Positions 51,222-59,865 are shown, numbered from the stretch's first letter. The stretch is DNA of 64,000 nucleotides from Microbacterium oleivorans (GCF_023715745.1 NZ_JAMBOV010000007.1:62001-126000); one strand, 5' to 3'. Notes: generated from the letters alone by a model not told the origin. Translations and numbers: made by a program.

Positions 51222-51913
51222 CGCCCGTCCTCATCGCCTGCTCGCACGGGACCAGCTCGCACGCCGGCCGCGCCGCGATCTCCGCTCTCGTCGAGAAGGT
51301 GCGCCTGCTCCTGCCGCACGTGGCGGTGGAGGAAGCCTTCGTCGACGTGCAGCAGCCCGAGATCGACGACGTCGTCCGTGCGAGCGCACCGCGCCTCGCC
51401 GTCGTGGTGCCGCTCCTGCTGTCGACCGGGTTCCACACGAAGGTCGACATCGCGCGCGCGGTGACGGATGCCGGAGCCCGTGCTGCCGCCACGGCGCCGC
51501 TCGGCCCGCATCCGCTTCTCGCCGATCTCCTCGCCGCGCGACTGCACGAGGCGGGACTGGCAGCAGGCGACGCGGTGGTGCTCGCAGCGGCCGGATCGAC
51601 CGACCCGGCGGCATCCGTCGACGTCGCCGCCATCGCCGACCTGCTGCGGGAGCGCGTCGAGCACCCTGTGTCGGTGGGCTACGCGGCGGGCGCCGGCACC
51701 CGGATCGATGCCGCCGTCGCCGCGGCGCGGGATGCCGGTGCGACCCGCGTCGTGGCCGCGAGCTACGTCCTCGCGCCCGGCTTCTTCGCCGACGTCATCG
51801 CGCGTGCCGGCGCCGACGTGGTCACCGCCCCGCTCGCCCCCGACGCCCTCGTCGCGGAGGTCGTCGTGGAGCGCTACCTGTCTGCCGCGGGAGCCCTCCG
51901 CCGCGCCGCCTGA
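51218..51913 (+). CDS. sirB: Sirohydrochlorin ferrochelatase (CbiX/SirB type)
   Basis: A 231-residue protein of two CbiX-like halves. The first has IACSHGTSSHAGRAAI with the metal-binding His, then VVVPLLLSTGFHTKVDI with the second His. The second half (VAASYVLAPGFFADV) is degenerate and lacks those residues. It inserts iron into sirohydrochlorin to finish siroheme for NirB. GTG 51218 overlaps nnaR by 4 bp behind a GGAAGG site. It ends the operon and faces a convergent transporter gene. Confidence 0.87.
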   Translation: MTPVLIACSHGTSSHAGRAAISALVEKVRLLLPHVAVEEAFVDVQQPEIDDVVRASAPRLAVVVPLLLSTGFHTKVDIARAVTDAGARAAATAPLGPHPLLADLLAARLHEAGLAAGDAVVLAAAGSTDPAASVDVAAIADLLRERVEHPVSVGYAAGAGTRIDAAVAAARDAGATRVVAASYVLAPGFFADVIARAGADVVTAPLAPDALVAEVVVERYLSAAGALRRAA

Positions 51914-51947
51914 CGGGTCCGACCGCGCGTCCGCGCCTCTCGCGAAA

Positions 51948-51970
51948 GCGCCCCTCCGTGCCGAGGGCGC
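51948..51970. terminator. Imperfect hairpin between convergent genes
   Basis: GCGCCCCTC pairs with GAGGGCGC with one bulged C and loop CGTGCC, 35 nt past the sirB stop. No T tract. The remainder of 51914-52035 shows only G/C-rich sequence. Confidence 0.4.
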
Positions 51971-52035
51971 GCCCACGGCACAGTCGCGAACTGGCGCGCT
52001 CGGCAGCAACGCACGCTCTCGCGGGGGCGCCGCGC

Positions 52036-52911
52036 TCAGCCGACGGGCTCGGAGACGTCGCGCGCTCGGCGGCCCGCCGCACGGACGGCGCCGATCGAGG
52101 CGATGATGACGAGCGCGATGCCCGCGGCCTCGAGTACGGACAGGTGCTGACCGAGCAGCAGGAAACCCGCAAGCGATGCGGTCGCGGGGGCGAGCGCCAT
52201 GAGGATCGAGAACGCCGCAGCCGGCAGACGCCGCAGCGCGATGAGTTCCAGCGCGTACGGGATGGTCGACGACAGGACCGCGACGGCGGCGCCGAGCGCG
52301 ACGAGATCCAGCCGCAGCAGGGACCCTCCGGCGTCCGCGATCCCGAAAGGCAGCGAGAGGACGGCGCCGACCGCCATCGCGAGCGCGAGACCGTCGAGTT
52401 TCGGGATGGCGGCGCCCACCTTGGCGGAGGCCAGGATGTAGAACGCCCAGCTGACCGCCGCACCGAGGGCGAAGACGACACCCAGGGGATCGAGGCGGTC
52501 GAAGCCGCCCCCGCCGAGCGCGAGGACCCCGACGAGCGCGAGACCCGCCCACAGCCACGCGGACGCGCGACGACTGGCGATGATCGACAGGGCGAGGGGC
52601 CCCAGGATCTCGATCGTCACGGTGACCCCGAGCGCGAGCCGTTCGAGCGCGAGGTAGAAGAACCCGTTCATGACGGCGAGCGCGAGACCGAGCTGCACGA
52701 CCGCGATCCAGGCGCTCCGGGAGTGTCCGCGGAGGGACGGACGCGCGATCAGGCAGAGGATCAGCGCCGAGAACACCAGACGAAGCATCACCATGCCGAG
52801 CGGACCGACCTGCGGGAACAGGAGGACCGCGAGAGAGGCTCCGATCTCCTGGCAGCACAGGCCCACGACCACCAGGACGACGGCGGTCGTGGGAGCGCTG
52901 CGAGTGGTCAC
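52036..52911 (-). CDS. EamA/DMT exporter, RhtA-like
   Basis: A 291-residue, ten-helix drug/metabolite transporter. The block VMNGFFYLALERLALGVTVT then IEILGPLALSI is close to RhtA, the threonine/homoserine exporter of E. coli. It has two EamA repeats (about residues 10-135 and 145-280). It acts in the plasma membrane, and the substrate is only suggested. GTG 52911 overlaps the stop of the upstream lipoprotein gene by 4 bp (GTGA), but the ribosome site is poor, so translation may depend on coupling. Confidence 0.83.
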   Translation of the reverse strand: MTTRSAPTTAVVLVVVGLCCQEIGASLAVLLFPQVGPLGMVMLRLVFSALILCLIARPSLRGHSRSAWIAVVQLGLALAVMNGFFYLALERLALGVTVTIEILGPLALSIIASRRASAWLWAGLALVGVLALGGGGFDRLDPLGVVFALGAAVSWAFYILASAKVGAAIPKLDGLALAMAVGAVLSLPFGIADAGGSLLRLDLVALGAAVAVLSSTIPYALELIALRRLPAAAFSILMALAPATASLAGFLLLGQHLSVLEAAGIALVIIASIGAVRAAGRRARDVSEPVG

Positions 52912-54161
52912 TCCCCGCAGATGGCGTAGCCGGCGAGCTCCTCGCCCAGGCTCTCGACCGTCCACGGCAGGCCCGTCTCGGGAGCCGTGCGGCCATCGGC
53001 GGCGGGCGCCTTCGAGGCCAGGGCCGCGAGCTGCCACGCCAGCAGGCGGGCGACGTTGGACGAGGCACGGGAGTCGTTGAGCACGACGACGACCGACATC
53101 CCCGTCTCACGATCGGCGAAGGCCGCGACCATGTAGCCCGGAAGGGAGCCGTACTGCCCGACGAGGCTGTCGCCCTGATACGTGCCGCCCTTCGCCGCGA
53201 ACCAGGTCGGCTGCGAGTCGGCGACCGGGCGCGCGTCCGCGAGGCGCTGCTCGACGTCGTAGGGGCGGGCGCCGACGGCCAGTGCGCGGACGTAGGTCGA
53301 GAGGTCTGCGACGGTCGACACGGCACCGGCCGCGGCCGCGCCGACACTCGAGGTGAGGTCGGTCATGTCGGTCGGGGCGCTGCAGTCGGCCTTGCCGTCC
53401 TCGCCGGACGCGAGGTACGACCCCTTCAGGCGGTCGCCGCCACCGACGCCGATCGGCAGGGCGCTCGAGCTCATCCCGAGAGGCTGGAAGACGTACTCGT
53501 CGAAGAGCTCGTTCAGCGGAGTGTTCGCGGCGCGCTCGAGCACGACGCCGAGCAGCACATAGCCCGTGTCCGACTCCGCGAAACGCGCACCGGGCTCGAA
53601 CACGCGCGGCTGACCGAGACCATAGGCGATGAGCTCGCGAGGGTTCCAGGTGCGCTCGGGCGTGGCCAGGACCCGGTCGAAGATCGCACCGAGGTAGCCG
53701 TGCAGACCGCTCGTGCTGTCGCACAGCTCGCCGAGCGTGATGTCGCTCTCGCCCGGGTACGAGTCGAGGTACTCGGTGATGCTGTCGTCGAGGGCGACGG
53801 TGCCCTTGTCGACGAGGGCGTAGAGCACGTCGCAGGTCATCGCGCGCGTGACGTTGACGGCCTTAAAGGTCATGGCGGGGTCCACTGCGGGTCCGCCCGC
53901 GCCCGATGTGCCGACGCCCGCCACCCATTCACCCGACCAGGGCACCGAGACCGAGACGATCGCCCCGCTCGCGCCGACGGCGGTCATCGCCGTCTCGGTG
54001 AGAGCCTGCATCTGATCGGTCAGATCCGCCGGAAGCGCCCGGTCGACCTGGTCCACGCCGATGTCGATGCGCTCCGGCTCCGGTGCGCACGCGCCGAGAC
54101 CGATCGCGAGACCGAGCGCCGTCACCGCTGCGACCACTCGCCTCGACACTCGTCCTGCCAC
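52908..54161 (-). CDS. Serine-hydrolase-like lipoprotein with degenerate active site
   Basis: A 417-residue lipoprotein. Its signal peptide ends in lipobox L22-G-A-Cys25. The rest has the class C beta-lactamase/DD-peptidase fold (ALVDKGTVALDDSITEYL; TGYVLLGVVLERAANTPLNE; YVFQPLGMSSSALP). The three catalytic motifs are all altered: the SxxK position reads Asn103-Val-Thr-Arg106, the YxN position reads Glu196-Ser-Asp198, and the HxG region reads QYGSLPG. It is probably a non-catalytic binding protein at the cell surface. The start is GTG with a possible GGGGGTGA site. The EamA exporter is coupled downstream. Confidence 0.82.
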   Translation of the reverse strand: MAGRVSRRVVAAVTALGLAIGLGACAPEPERIDIGVDQVDRALPADLTDQMQALTETAMTAVGASGAIVSVSVPWSGEWVAGVGTSGAGGPAVDPAMTFKAVNVTRAMTCDVLYALVDKGTVALDDSITEYLDSYPGESDITLGELCDSTSGLHGYLGAIFDRVLATPERTWNPRELIAYGLGQPRVFEPGARFAESDTGYVLLGVVLERAANTPLNELFDEYVFQPLGMSSSALPIGVGGGDRLKGSYLASGEDGKADCSAPTDMTDLTSSVGAAAAGAVSTVADLSTYVRALAVGARPYDVEQRLADARPVADSQPTWFAAKGGTYQGDSLVGQYGSLPGYMVAAFADRETGMSVVVVLNDSRASSNVARLLAWQLAALASKAPAADGRTAPETGLPWTVESLGEELAGYAICGE

Positions 54162-54241
54162 GCGCAGATCACCCCCGTTTTTCCCGTCCCATGATTACAG
54201 CACACCCGCCGACCGCGGCCGTCGCGCCCGGGCGCCCCTCC

Positions 54242-54247
54242 TAGGCT
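54242..54247 (+). promoter_or_regulatory. -10 hexamer TAGGCT, leaderless start
   Basis: TAGGCT ends 6 nt before ATG 54254. Confidence 0.5.
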
Positions 54248-54253
54248 GTGCGC

Positions 54254-54565
54254 ATGACCGCCGTCTTCGACGACTCCGTGCTGCAGGCCGTCCTCCGGCA
54301 CATGAACTCCGACCACACCGGGGACAACGTGCTCATCGCCCGGGCGTTCTCGCCGATCCCCGACGTCATCGCCGCGACGATGACGACCTTCGACGGCGAA
54401 GCTGGCCAGTGGCACGTCGTCACGGCGGAGGCGGGCGAGGAGGTCATCCGTATCCCGTGGCCGGGTGGCACCATCACCGAGCGTGCCGAGGTGCGTCGCG
54501 AGATCGTCGCGCTCTACGACGCGGCCTGCGCACGGCTCGGCGTCGAGCCACGCCCACACTCCTGA
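54254..54565 (+). CDS. DUF2470 domain protein (heme-associated)
   Basis: A 103-residue protein that is nearly all one DUF2470 domain: VLQAVLRHMNSDHTGDNVLI, then MTTFDGEAGQWHVVTAEAGE. This domain forms the C-terminal part of HugZ-type heme oxygenases and of related heme-binding proteins, with the conserved His of MNSDHT near the heme. The gene is 47 bp upstream of a heme oxygenase, so a role in heme uptake, storage or delivery is likely. It is leaderless, 6 nt after TAGGCT. Confidence 0.8.
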   Translation: MTAVFDDSVLQAVLRHMNSDHTGDNVLIARAFSPIPDVIAATMTTFDGEAGQWHVVTAEAGEEVIRIPWPGGTITERAEVRREIVALYDAACARLGVEPRPHS

Positions 54566-54577
54566 ATGATTCGACCT

Positions 54578-54596
54578 TCAGGTTAGCTGAGCCTTA
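54578..54596 (+). promoter_or_regulatory. DtxR/IdeR-type iron box
   Basis: TCAGGTTAGCTGAGCCTTA matches 14 of 19 positions of the actinobacterial iron-box consensus TTAGGTTAGCCTAACCTAA. It directly precedes and touches the -10 region of the heme oxygenase gene, so iron-loaded DtxR should repress it. Confidence 0.75.
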
Positions 54597-54599
54597 CTG

Positions 54600-54605
54600 T
54601 ACGCT
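54600..54605 (+). promoter_or_regulatory. -10 hexamer TACGCT for heme oxygenase
   Basis: TACGCT ends 7 nt before ATG 54613, just downstream of the iron box. Confidence 0.5.
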
Positions 54606-54612
54606 CGGGCGC

Positions 54613-55266
54613 ATGTCCGAGCCCGTTCCCTTCTCCGCCACCGTCCGCGCCCGTTCCGCCGGCGCCCACTCGTCGAGCGAGGGGGCCGACTTCATGTCGG
54701 ACCTCATGCGAGGCGGGGGTTCCCGCGAGGACTACGTCGCCCTCGTCGCGCAGCACTGGTTCATCTACGAAGCGCTGGAGTCGGCGGCCGCCCGCATGAG
54801 CGGCGACCCCGTGGCATCCCGCTTCCTCAGCGACAAGCTGACCCGCCTGCCCGCGCTCGAGGCGGATCTCAAGTTCCTCATCGGCGAGGACTGGCGCGAT
54901 CGCATCGCCCCGCTGCCGACCACCGCGCGCTACGTCGCGCGCATCGCCGAGGTCGGCGCGACCTGGCCCGGCGGCTTCGTGGCCCACCACTACACGCGCT
55001 ACCTCGGCGACCTGTCGGGGGGTCAGTTCATCGCGCGGGTGATGTCCCGCCGGTTCGGCTTCGAGACGAACGGGATCGGCTTCTACGTCTTCGACGACAT
55101 CGCCGACCCCGCCGCCTTCAAGGACGTCTACCGCGAGCAGCTCGACGCGGTGCCGTGGGATGCCGCCGAGCGCGAGCGCGTGATCGACGAGGTCCTGCTC
55201 GCCTACCGCTTCAACACGGAGCTGTTCGTCGATCTCGCCGCCGCGAAGAAGGCGTCGGTCGCCTGA
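54613..55266 (+). CDS. hmuO: Heme oxygenase (biliverdin-producing, HmuO type)
   Basis: A 217-residue helical enzyme of usual length. It opens heme to biliverdin, CO and ferrous iron in the cytosol. His19 (AGAHSSSEGADFM) is the proximal heme ligand. The distal helix carries the flexible Gly motif in HHYTRYLGDLSGGQ (125-138). The ATG lies 7 nt after TACGCT. The iron box upstream means expression under iron limitation. No ABC heme importer or flavin reductase is in the window, so this serves heme taken up by other genes. Confidence 0.93.
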   Translation: MSEPVPFSATVRARSAGAHSSSEGADFMSDLMRGGGSREDYVALVAQHWFIYEALESAAARMSGDPVASRFLSDKLTRLPALEADLKFLIGEDWRDRIAPLPTTARYVARIAEVGATWPGGFVAHHYTRYLGDLSGGQFIARVMSRRFGFETNGIGFYVFDDIADPAAFKDVYREQLDAVPWDAAERERVIDEVLLAYRFNTELFVDLAAAKKASVA

Positions 55267-55288
55267 TCCGACGGACGGATGCCGCCGC

Positions 55289-56671
55289 TCACCCCGCGTT
55301 CTGCGCCGCCCGGACGCCGGCCATGAACCGCCGGACGTCACGGTCGACGAGGATGTCGGCCGGGCGCAGCGGTCGCGACAGGTAGAGCCCCTCGAGCGAG
55401 GTCAGCCGCGACAGCGCGACATACGTCTGTCCGGGCGCGAAGGCGCCGTTGCCCAGGTCGACGATCGCCCGGTCGTACGTCTTGCCCTGCGACTTGTGGA
55501 TGGTGACCGCCCACGCCAGACGCAGCGGGAACTGCGTGTACTCGGCGACGATCTCGCGGGTGAGCTTGCGGGTGCCGGGGTCGTAGGCGTACCGGAACTT
55601 CTCCCACACGGTCGGTTCGACGTCGTGCTCCTCGCCGTCGAGTTCGACGCGCACCGTGCCGCCGGCGATCCGCGTCACGGTGCCGATCGATCCATTCACC
55701 CACCGGGGGCCATCGCCACCGAACCCGCCGATGTCGTTGCGCAGGAACATCACCTGTGCGCCCACCTTCAGCTGCAGCTCCTGGTCGGCGGGGTACGCGT
55801 CTCCGCGTCCGAAGTCGCCGCTGATCTCGGCGCGAGCGGTCTGGGCGGGCCCCGGCAGCGCGTCGAGGTGCCGCTGATTGATGCGCGAGACGATGTCGTT
55901 GCGGGTCGCGAGGGTGATGATCGGCACCTCGCCGGCGGCAGGCTCCGGCGGCTTGCGGGCCCCGGCGGCATTGAGCGCACCCGCGATGTCGGCCGTCACG
56001 ATCCCGTGGCGCACGGCGTTGAGCATCGTCTTGAACGCGTCGTCGGACTGACGGTGGATGTCGCGCAATTCGGCGATGTGCAGCGGAGCGCCGACCCGGC
56101 CGAGGTCGAGCAGCCCGTCCGAGCGGATCGCCCCGGCATCCGCCCGGGGACCTGCCCACACCTGGGCGTCGAAGAACCAGAACGAGCGGTAGTGGTCCTG
56201 GATGTAGCGGAGTTCGTCGCCGCGGGGCGGCACCGGCGACAGCTGATACGGGTCGCCGAACATGACGACCTGCACGCCTCCGAAGGCCTCGGCGCGACGG
56301 CGACGGGCCTGGCGCAGCGACCGGTCGATCGCGTCCATCACGTCGGCATTGACCATCGACACCTCGTCGATGATGAGTGTGTCGATCGCGTTGAGGATCT
56401 TGCGGGTGGCGTCGGTCTGCTCGATCTCGCTGTCGGCGATGAGGCCGATCGGGAGCTTGAAGAGCGAGTGGATCGTCTGACCCTCGACGTTCAGTGCCGC
56501 GACGCCCGTCGGCGCGCAGACGGCGATCTGCTTGTCCGTGTTCCAGGCGAGGTGCTGCAGCAGGGTCGACTTGCCGGTGCCGGCGCGACCGGTGACGAAC
56601 ACGTGCTCGCGGGTGTCCTCGATGAGGCGGAAGAGCGCGTCCTGTTCGGGAGACAGGGGCGGCGTGCTCAC
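55289..56671 (-). CDS. PIF1-like superfamily 1 helicase / AAA ATPase
   Basis: A 460-residue SF1B-type helicase. Walker A is VTGRAGTGKSTLL, motif II is LIIDEVSMVN, motif III is VMFGDPYQLSPV, and the C-terminal UvrD_C_2-type motif is TIHKSQGKTYDRAIVDLG then YVALSRLTSLEGL. Such proteins unwind DNA with 5'-3' polarity and help replication past structured DNA. GTG 56671 is 7 nt after TAGCAT, so the gene is leaderless; a longer frame upstream is out. It diverges from the gene at 56716 with only 44 bp between starts. Confidence 0.88.
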   Translation of the reverse strand: MSTPPLSPEQDALFRLIEDTREHVFVTGRAGTGKSTLLQHLAWNTDKQIAVCAPTGVAALNVEGQTIHSLFKLPIGLIADSEIEQTDATRKILNAIDTLIIDEVSMVNADVMDAIDRSLRQARRRRAEAFGGVQVVMFGDPYQLSPVPPRGDELRYIQDHYRSFWFFDAQVWAGPRADAGAIRSDGLLDLGRVGAPLHIAELRDIHRQSDDAFKTMLNAVRHGIVTADIAGALNAAGARKPPEPAAGEVPIITLATRNDIVSRINQRHLDALPGPAQTARAEISGDFGRGDAYPADQELQLKVGAQVMFLRNDIGGFGGDGPRWVNGSIGTVTRIAGGTVRVELDGEEHDVEPTVWEKFRYAYDPGTRKLTREIVAEYTQFPLRLAWAVTIHKSQGKTYDRAIVDLGNGAFAPGQTYVALSRLTSLEGLYLSRPLRPADILVDRDVRRFMAGVRAAQNAG

Positions 56672-56678
56672 CGGAACA

Positions 56679-56684
56679 ATGCTA
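56679..56684 (-). promoter_or_regulatory. -10 hexamer TAGCAT for PIF1-like gene
   Basis: TAGCAT on the minus strand ends 7 nt before GTG 56671. Confidence 0.5.
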
Positions 56685-56703
56685 GCTACCAGCCGGGCTT
56701 TCC

Positions 56704-56709
56704 TAGACT
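56704..56709 (+). promoter_or_regulatory. -10 hexamer TAGACT for gene at 56716
   Basis: TAGACT ends 6 nt before GTG 56716. The two divergent promoters here are so close that their -35 regions must overlap the opposite gene's -10 region. Confidence 0.5.
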
Positions 56710-56715
56710 GAGCCT

Positions 56716-57855
56716 GTGGAACAGGCGGGGGGTGACGCGGTGACGGATGCCGCCGCGCCCGCCCCCGCACCGGATGCCCCCGCAGCCACGACACGCACCG
56801 CCACCGTCGCCGGCGCCCGTCGACGCCGCAAGCTCGCGTTCGATCTGACCGTGCTGGGCGTGGTCGGCGTCCTGTTCCTCGGCGCGGTAGGCGCGACATC
56901 CGCCGTCCTCTACCGTCAGCTCTACAGTCCGACCGCATTCGTGCTCGACTACCTGCACCTGCTCGCCGACGGCCGCGCCACCGACGCCCTGCTCGTGCCG
57001 GGCGTCTCGGCGACGTCGAAGGACCTCGCCGCCGCGGGACTCCCGGCCGACGCCAGCGCCGCACTCCTGCGCGGCAGCACGCTGACGCCGCTGTCCGAGG
57101 TCGAGCCGGTCTCGGAAGAGGCGGATGCCGACGGCACCGTCGCCGTCACCGTCACCTACCGAGCGGGTGGTCACGCCGGCGAGACGACGTTCGAGGTCGA
57201 GCGCGATGAGGACGAGGACGGCATCCTCCCCCGCTGGCGGTTCGCGCAGAGCCCTCTCGCCGTCATCGAACTCGGCGTGCGCGGGTCAATGCAGTTCGAG
57301 GTGAACGGCTTCGAGATCGACAAGCGTCAGGTCTCGCCGAGCGGAGAGGACACCGATCCGCTCGAGCCGATCCCGATGCTCGCCTTCTCACCCGGCCTGT
57401 ACTCGATCACCGTCGACACCGCGGCGACAACGAGCCCGGGAGTCGCGGTGCTCTCCGACACCCCGCTCGCCGAGATCCCGGTCTCGTTCCAGGCGGAACC
57501 GACCGACGAGTTCGTCGGTGTCGTGCAGCGCGAGGTCGACGCGTTCCTCGCGGAGTGCGCGACGCAGAAGGTGCTGCAGCCGACGGGATGTCCGTTCGGC
57601 TACTACGTGCGCAACCGCATCGTCGAACCGCCCACCTGGTCGATGGAGGAGAATCCCGTCGTCACCCTCGAACCCGACGGTGCGGGCTGGGCGATCACCC
57701 GCACCCAGGCGGTCGCGAAGATCGACGTGCAGATCCAGTCGATCTTCGACGGCTCGATCTACGACGTCACCGAACTGGTCCCGTTCTTCCTGACGGGCAA
57801 GATCACGATCCTGCCCGACGGCACCGCCTCGATCGCGGTGTCGGCCGCGGACTGA
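56716..57855 (+). CDS. Membrane-anchored exported protein of unknown function
   Basis: A 379-residue protein. An Ala/Pro-rich cytoplasmic N-terminus (AAAPAPAPDAPAATT) with a RRRRK stop-transfer signal precedes one helix (LTVLGVVGVLFLGAVGATSA). The remainder is outside the cell and beta-rich. A Cys pair (ECATQKVLQPTGCPFGYYV) is a likely disulfide. The extracellular part alternates short helices and strands in a way seen in actinobacterial envelope proteins I cannot name. No enzyme motif is visible. Confidence 0.72.
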   Translation: MEQAGGDAVTDAAAPAPAPDAPAATTRTATVAGARRRRKLAFDLTVLGVVGVLFLGAVGATSAVLYRQLYSPTAFVLDYLHLLADGRATDALLVPGVSATSKDLAAAGLPADASAALLRGSTLTPLSEVEPVSEEADADGTVAVTVTYRAGGHAGETTFEVERDEDEDGILPRWRFAQSPLAVIELGVRGSMQFEVNGFEIDKRQVSPSGEDTDPLEPIPMLAFSPGLYSITVDTAATTSPGVAVLSDTPLAEIPVSFQAEPTDEFVGVVQREVDAFLAECATQKVLQPTGCPFGYYVRNRIVEPPTWSMEENPVVTLEPDGAGWAITRTQAVAKIDVQIQSIFDGSIYDVTELVPFFLTGKITILPDGTASIAVSAAD

Positions 57856-57861
57856 CCGGGC

Positions 57862-59853
57862 TCAGCGCGCCGCTTCGCGCCGGGCGTTCCGCTCGTCACG
57901 CGCCGCGATCTCAGCGAGCTTGGCGTTGTAGGCCTCGAGCTCGGCGTCCCCGCTGCGGTCGGCGTGGCGGTCGCTGCTGCGCTGCCGCCGCTCATCGGAC
58001 CGACTCCACTGCACGGCAACGACGATCGCGAGGATGAGGGTCGGGATCTCGCCGATCGACCAGGCGATGCCGCCGCCGGTGTACTGATCGGCGAGCGGAT
58101 CGAGACCCCACGTGCGTCCCATCGAGCCGAACCATTCCGCGACGAACAGGCCCGACGACATCATGATCGAGATGCCGAAGAACGCGTGCATGGCCATGAC
58201 ACCGATGAGGGTCAGCAGCCGGCCGGGGTGGGGCAGCCGGTAGGGCACGGGGTCGATGCCGACGAGCGAGAGCACGAACAGGTACCCCACCGTGAGGAAG
58301 TGGAGGACCATCCATTCGTGGCCGAGGTGGTCGTAGAGCGTCCACCGGAAGATGTCGGTGTAGTAGAACGCCCACAGCGACACGATGAACAGCGCCGCCG
58401 CCACGAGCGGATGCGTGATGATCTTCGCGTACGGGCTGTGCACGGCCCAGAGGATCCACTCCCGACCGCCGCGGGTGCCGTCGTCACGCCTGCGGATCGC
58501 GCGCGAGGCGAGCGTCACGGGGGCGCCGAAGACGAGGCACATCGGGATCGCCATCGACAGCAGCATGTGGCCCACCATGTGCATGCTGAACAGGTAGTCC
58601 TGGTAGGCGTTCACCGGGCCACAGGTCACGTACAGCAGGAGCAGCAGGCCCGTCACCCACAGGACGGTGCGACCGATCGGCCACTTGTCGCCGCGGGCCC
58701 GGAGGCGGCGAACACCCGCCAGGTAGAAGAAGAGGCCGAAGCCGACGGCGAAGGCCCATAGGAGGTCGACGTCCCACGTCGTGAGGAAGCGGAGCGGGGT
58801 GAGCTCGGGAGGCAGCGGCGAGCCGGTGAGCACCTCGGCAGGAGTCGCGTCGGTCGGGATCGTGGTGTCGACCGGCGGCGGGGTGAGCGAGAGCGCGACC
58901 GCGGCGCCCGAGGCGATGCCCATGAAGGCGACCTCGAGGGCGACGAGGGTCCAGAACCGGGCGGCGACGGCGGTGTCGCGGATGCCGGCGATGAGCCGGC
59001 GTCGATAGATCGCACCGAGCACGCCGAGGGCGAGCAGTGCACCGACCTTGACCATGACGAGCGCGCCGTAGGGCGAGAAGACGTTGGCGGGGGTGACCAG
59101 GCCGATGAGGGCGCGAGCGACGCCGGAGAGGGTGACGACGACGAAGGCGGCGAGCGCGATGCTCGAGTAGCGCTGCAGCACGACGACGAGCTTCTCGCGC
59201 GACAGCATCGGGCGCAGCAGCACGATCAGCAACAGCCCGCCGAGCCAGGCGGCGGCCGCGACGATGTGGAGTGAGAGCGACGTCACAGCCGAGTTGTGGT
59301 TGGCCTCGCTGCCGGTGTGACCGGCGGTCGCCATGGGCACCATCGCCGCGATCGCCAGGATCGTGACGAGCAGCGTCGCGAGCCATCCGCGCACGGCGAA
59401 GGCGAGGACGGTCAGCGCCGCGGCCGCCACCGTGGTCATGAGCCACGCGCGGCCCGGGTCGGTGTCGACGAGGAAGCGGCCGAGCTGCTCGCCGAAGGCC
59501 GCGTCCGCGCTCGGCCGCGCCGGGATCACCTTGAGGAAGGTGAGGTAGGCGGTCGTGCCCGCCGAGACGGTGAGGATCGCGGCGCCTGCGGAGGCGGCAT
59601 CCAGCGCCAGATCGAACTCCCTCGTGCCCGCTGCGAACGCGAACACCGCGAGCACCAGCGAGCCGACGAGGAGGGCCGCCGAGAGGTTGACGACCAGTTC
59701 CGCAACCGGAAGGCCCCAGCGCACAACGGGTCCCGGGTCGGCGATGACGAGCGGAGCGGCCCCGCCTCCGTAGGCGAGCCCCAGCAGGAGCGCCACCAGA
59801 CCGGCGCCCGCAAGGATCGCCGGGCCGGCGAGGCGAAGAGCGCGGGGGTTCAC
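57862..59853 (-). CDS. CopD-CtaG fusion membrane protein (copper handling)
   Basis: A 663-residue protein with about 15 helices. The N-terminal half is a CopD-like copper-resistance domain with His residues in its helices (TAGHTGSEANHNSAVTSLSL then HIVAAAAWLGGLLL). The C-terminal half is a CtaG/caa3 assembly-factor domain (YLFSMHMVGHMLLSMAIPM; HEWMVLHFLTVGYLFVLS). The last 40 residues are charged. Such fusions are common in actinobacteria and probably bring copper to cytochrome oxidase. GTG 59853 is 6 nt after TAGGCT. Confidence 0.88.
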   Translation of the reverse strand: MNPRALRLAGPAILAGAGLVALLLGLAYGGGAAPLVIADPGPVVRWGLPVAELVVNLSAALLVGSLVLAVFAFAAGTREFDLALDAASAGAAILTVSAGTTAYLTFLKVIPARPSADAAFGEQLGRFLVDTDPGRAWLMTTVAAAALTVLAFAVRGWLATLLVTILAIAAMVPMATAGHTGSEANHNSAVTSLSLHIVAAAAWLGGLLLIVLLRPMLSREKLVVVLQRYSSIALAAFVVVTLSGVARALIGLVTPANVFSPYGALVMVKVGALLALGVLGAIYRRRLIAGIRDTAVAARFWTLVALEVAFMGIASGAAVALSLTPPPVDTTIPTDATPAEVLTGSPLPPELTPLRFLTTWDVDLLWAFAVGFGLFFYLAGVRRLRARGDKWPIGRTVLWVTGLLLLLYVTCGPVNAYQDYLFSMHMVGHMLLSMAIPMCLVFGAPVTLASRAIRRRDDGTRGGREWILWAVHSPYAKIITHPLVAAALFIVSLWAFYYTDIFRWTLYDHLGHEWMVLHFLTVGYLFVLSLVGIDPVPYRLPHPGRLLTLIGVMAMHAFFGISIMMSSGLFVAEWFGSMGRTWGLDPLADQYTGGGIAWSIGEIPTLILAIVVAVQWSRSDERRQRSSDRHADRSGDAELEAYNAKLAEIAARDERNARREAAR

Positions 59854-59859
59854 CCGTCA

Positions 59860-59865
59860 AGCCTA
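59860..59865 (-). promoter_or_regulatory. -10 hexamer TAGGCT for CopD-CtaG gene
   Basis: TAGGCT on the minus strand ends 6 nt before GTG 59853, directly downstream of the HU-gene terminator. Confidence 0.5.

Noticed and set aside
48838..51913. Cobalamin synthesis cluster
   Set aside because: The SAM methyltransferase and CbiX-like chelatase could belong to B12 synthesis, but overlap with nirBD and the absence of other cob/cbi genes assign them to siroheme.
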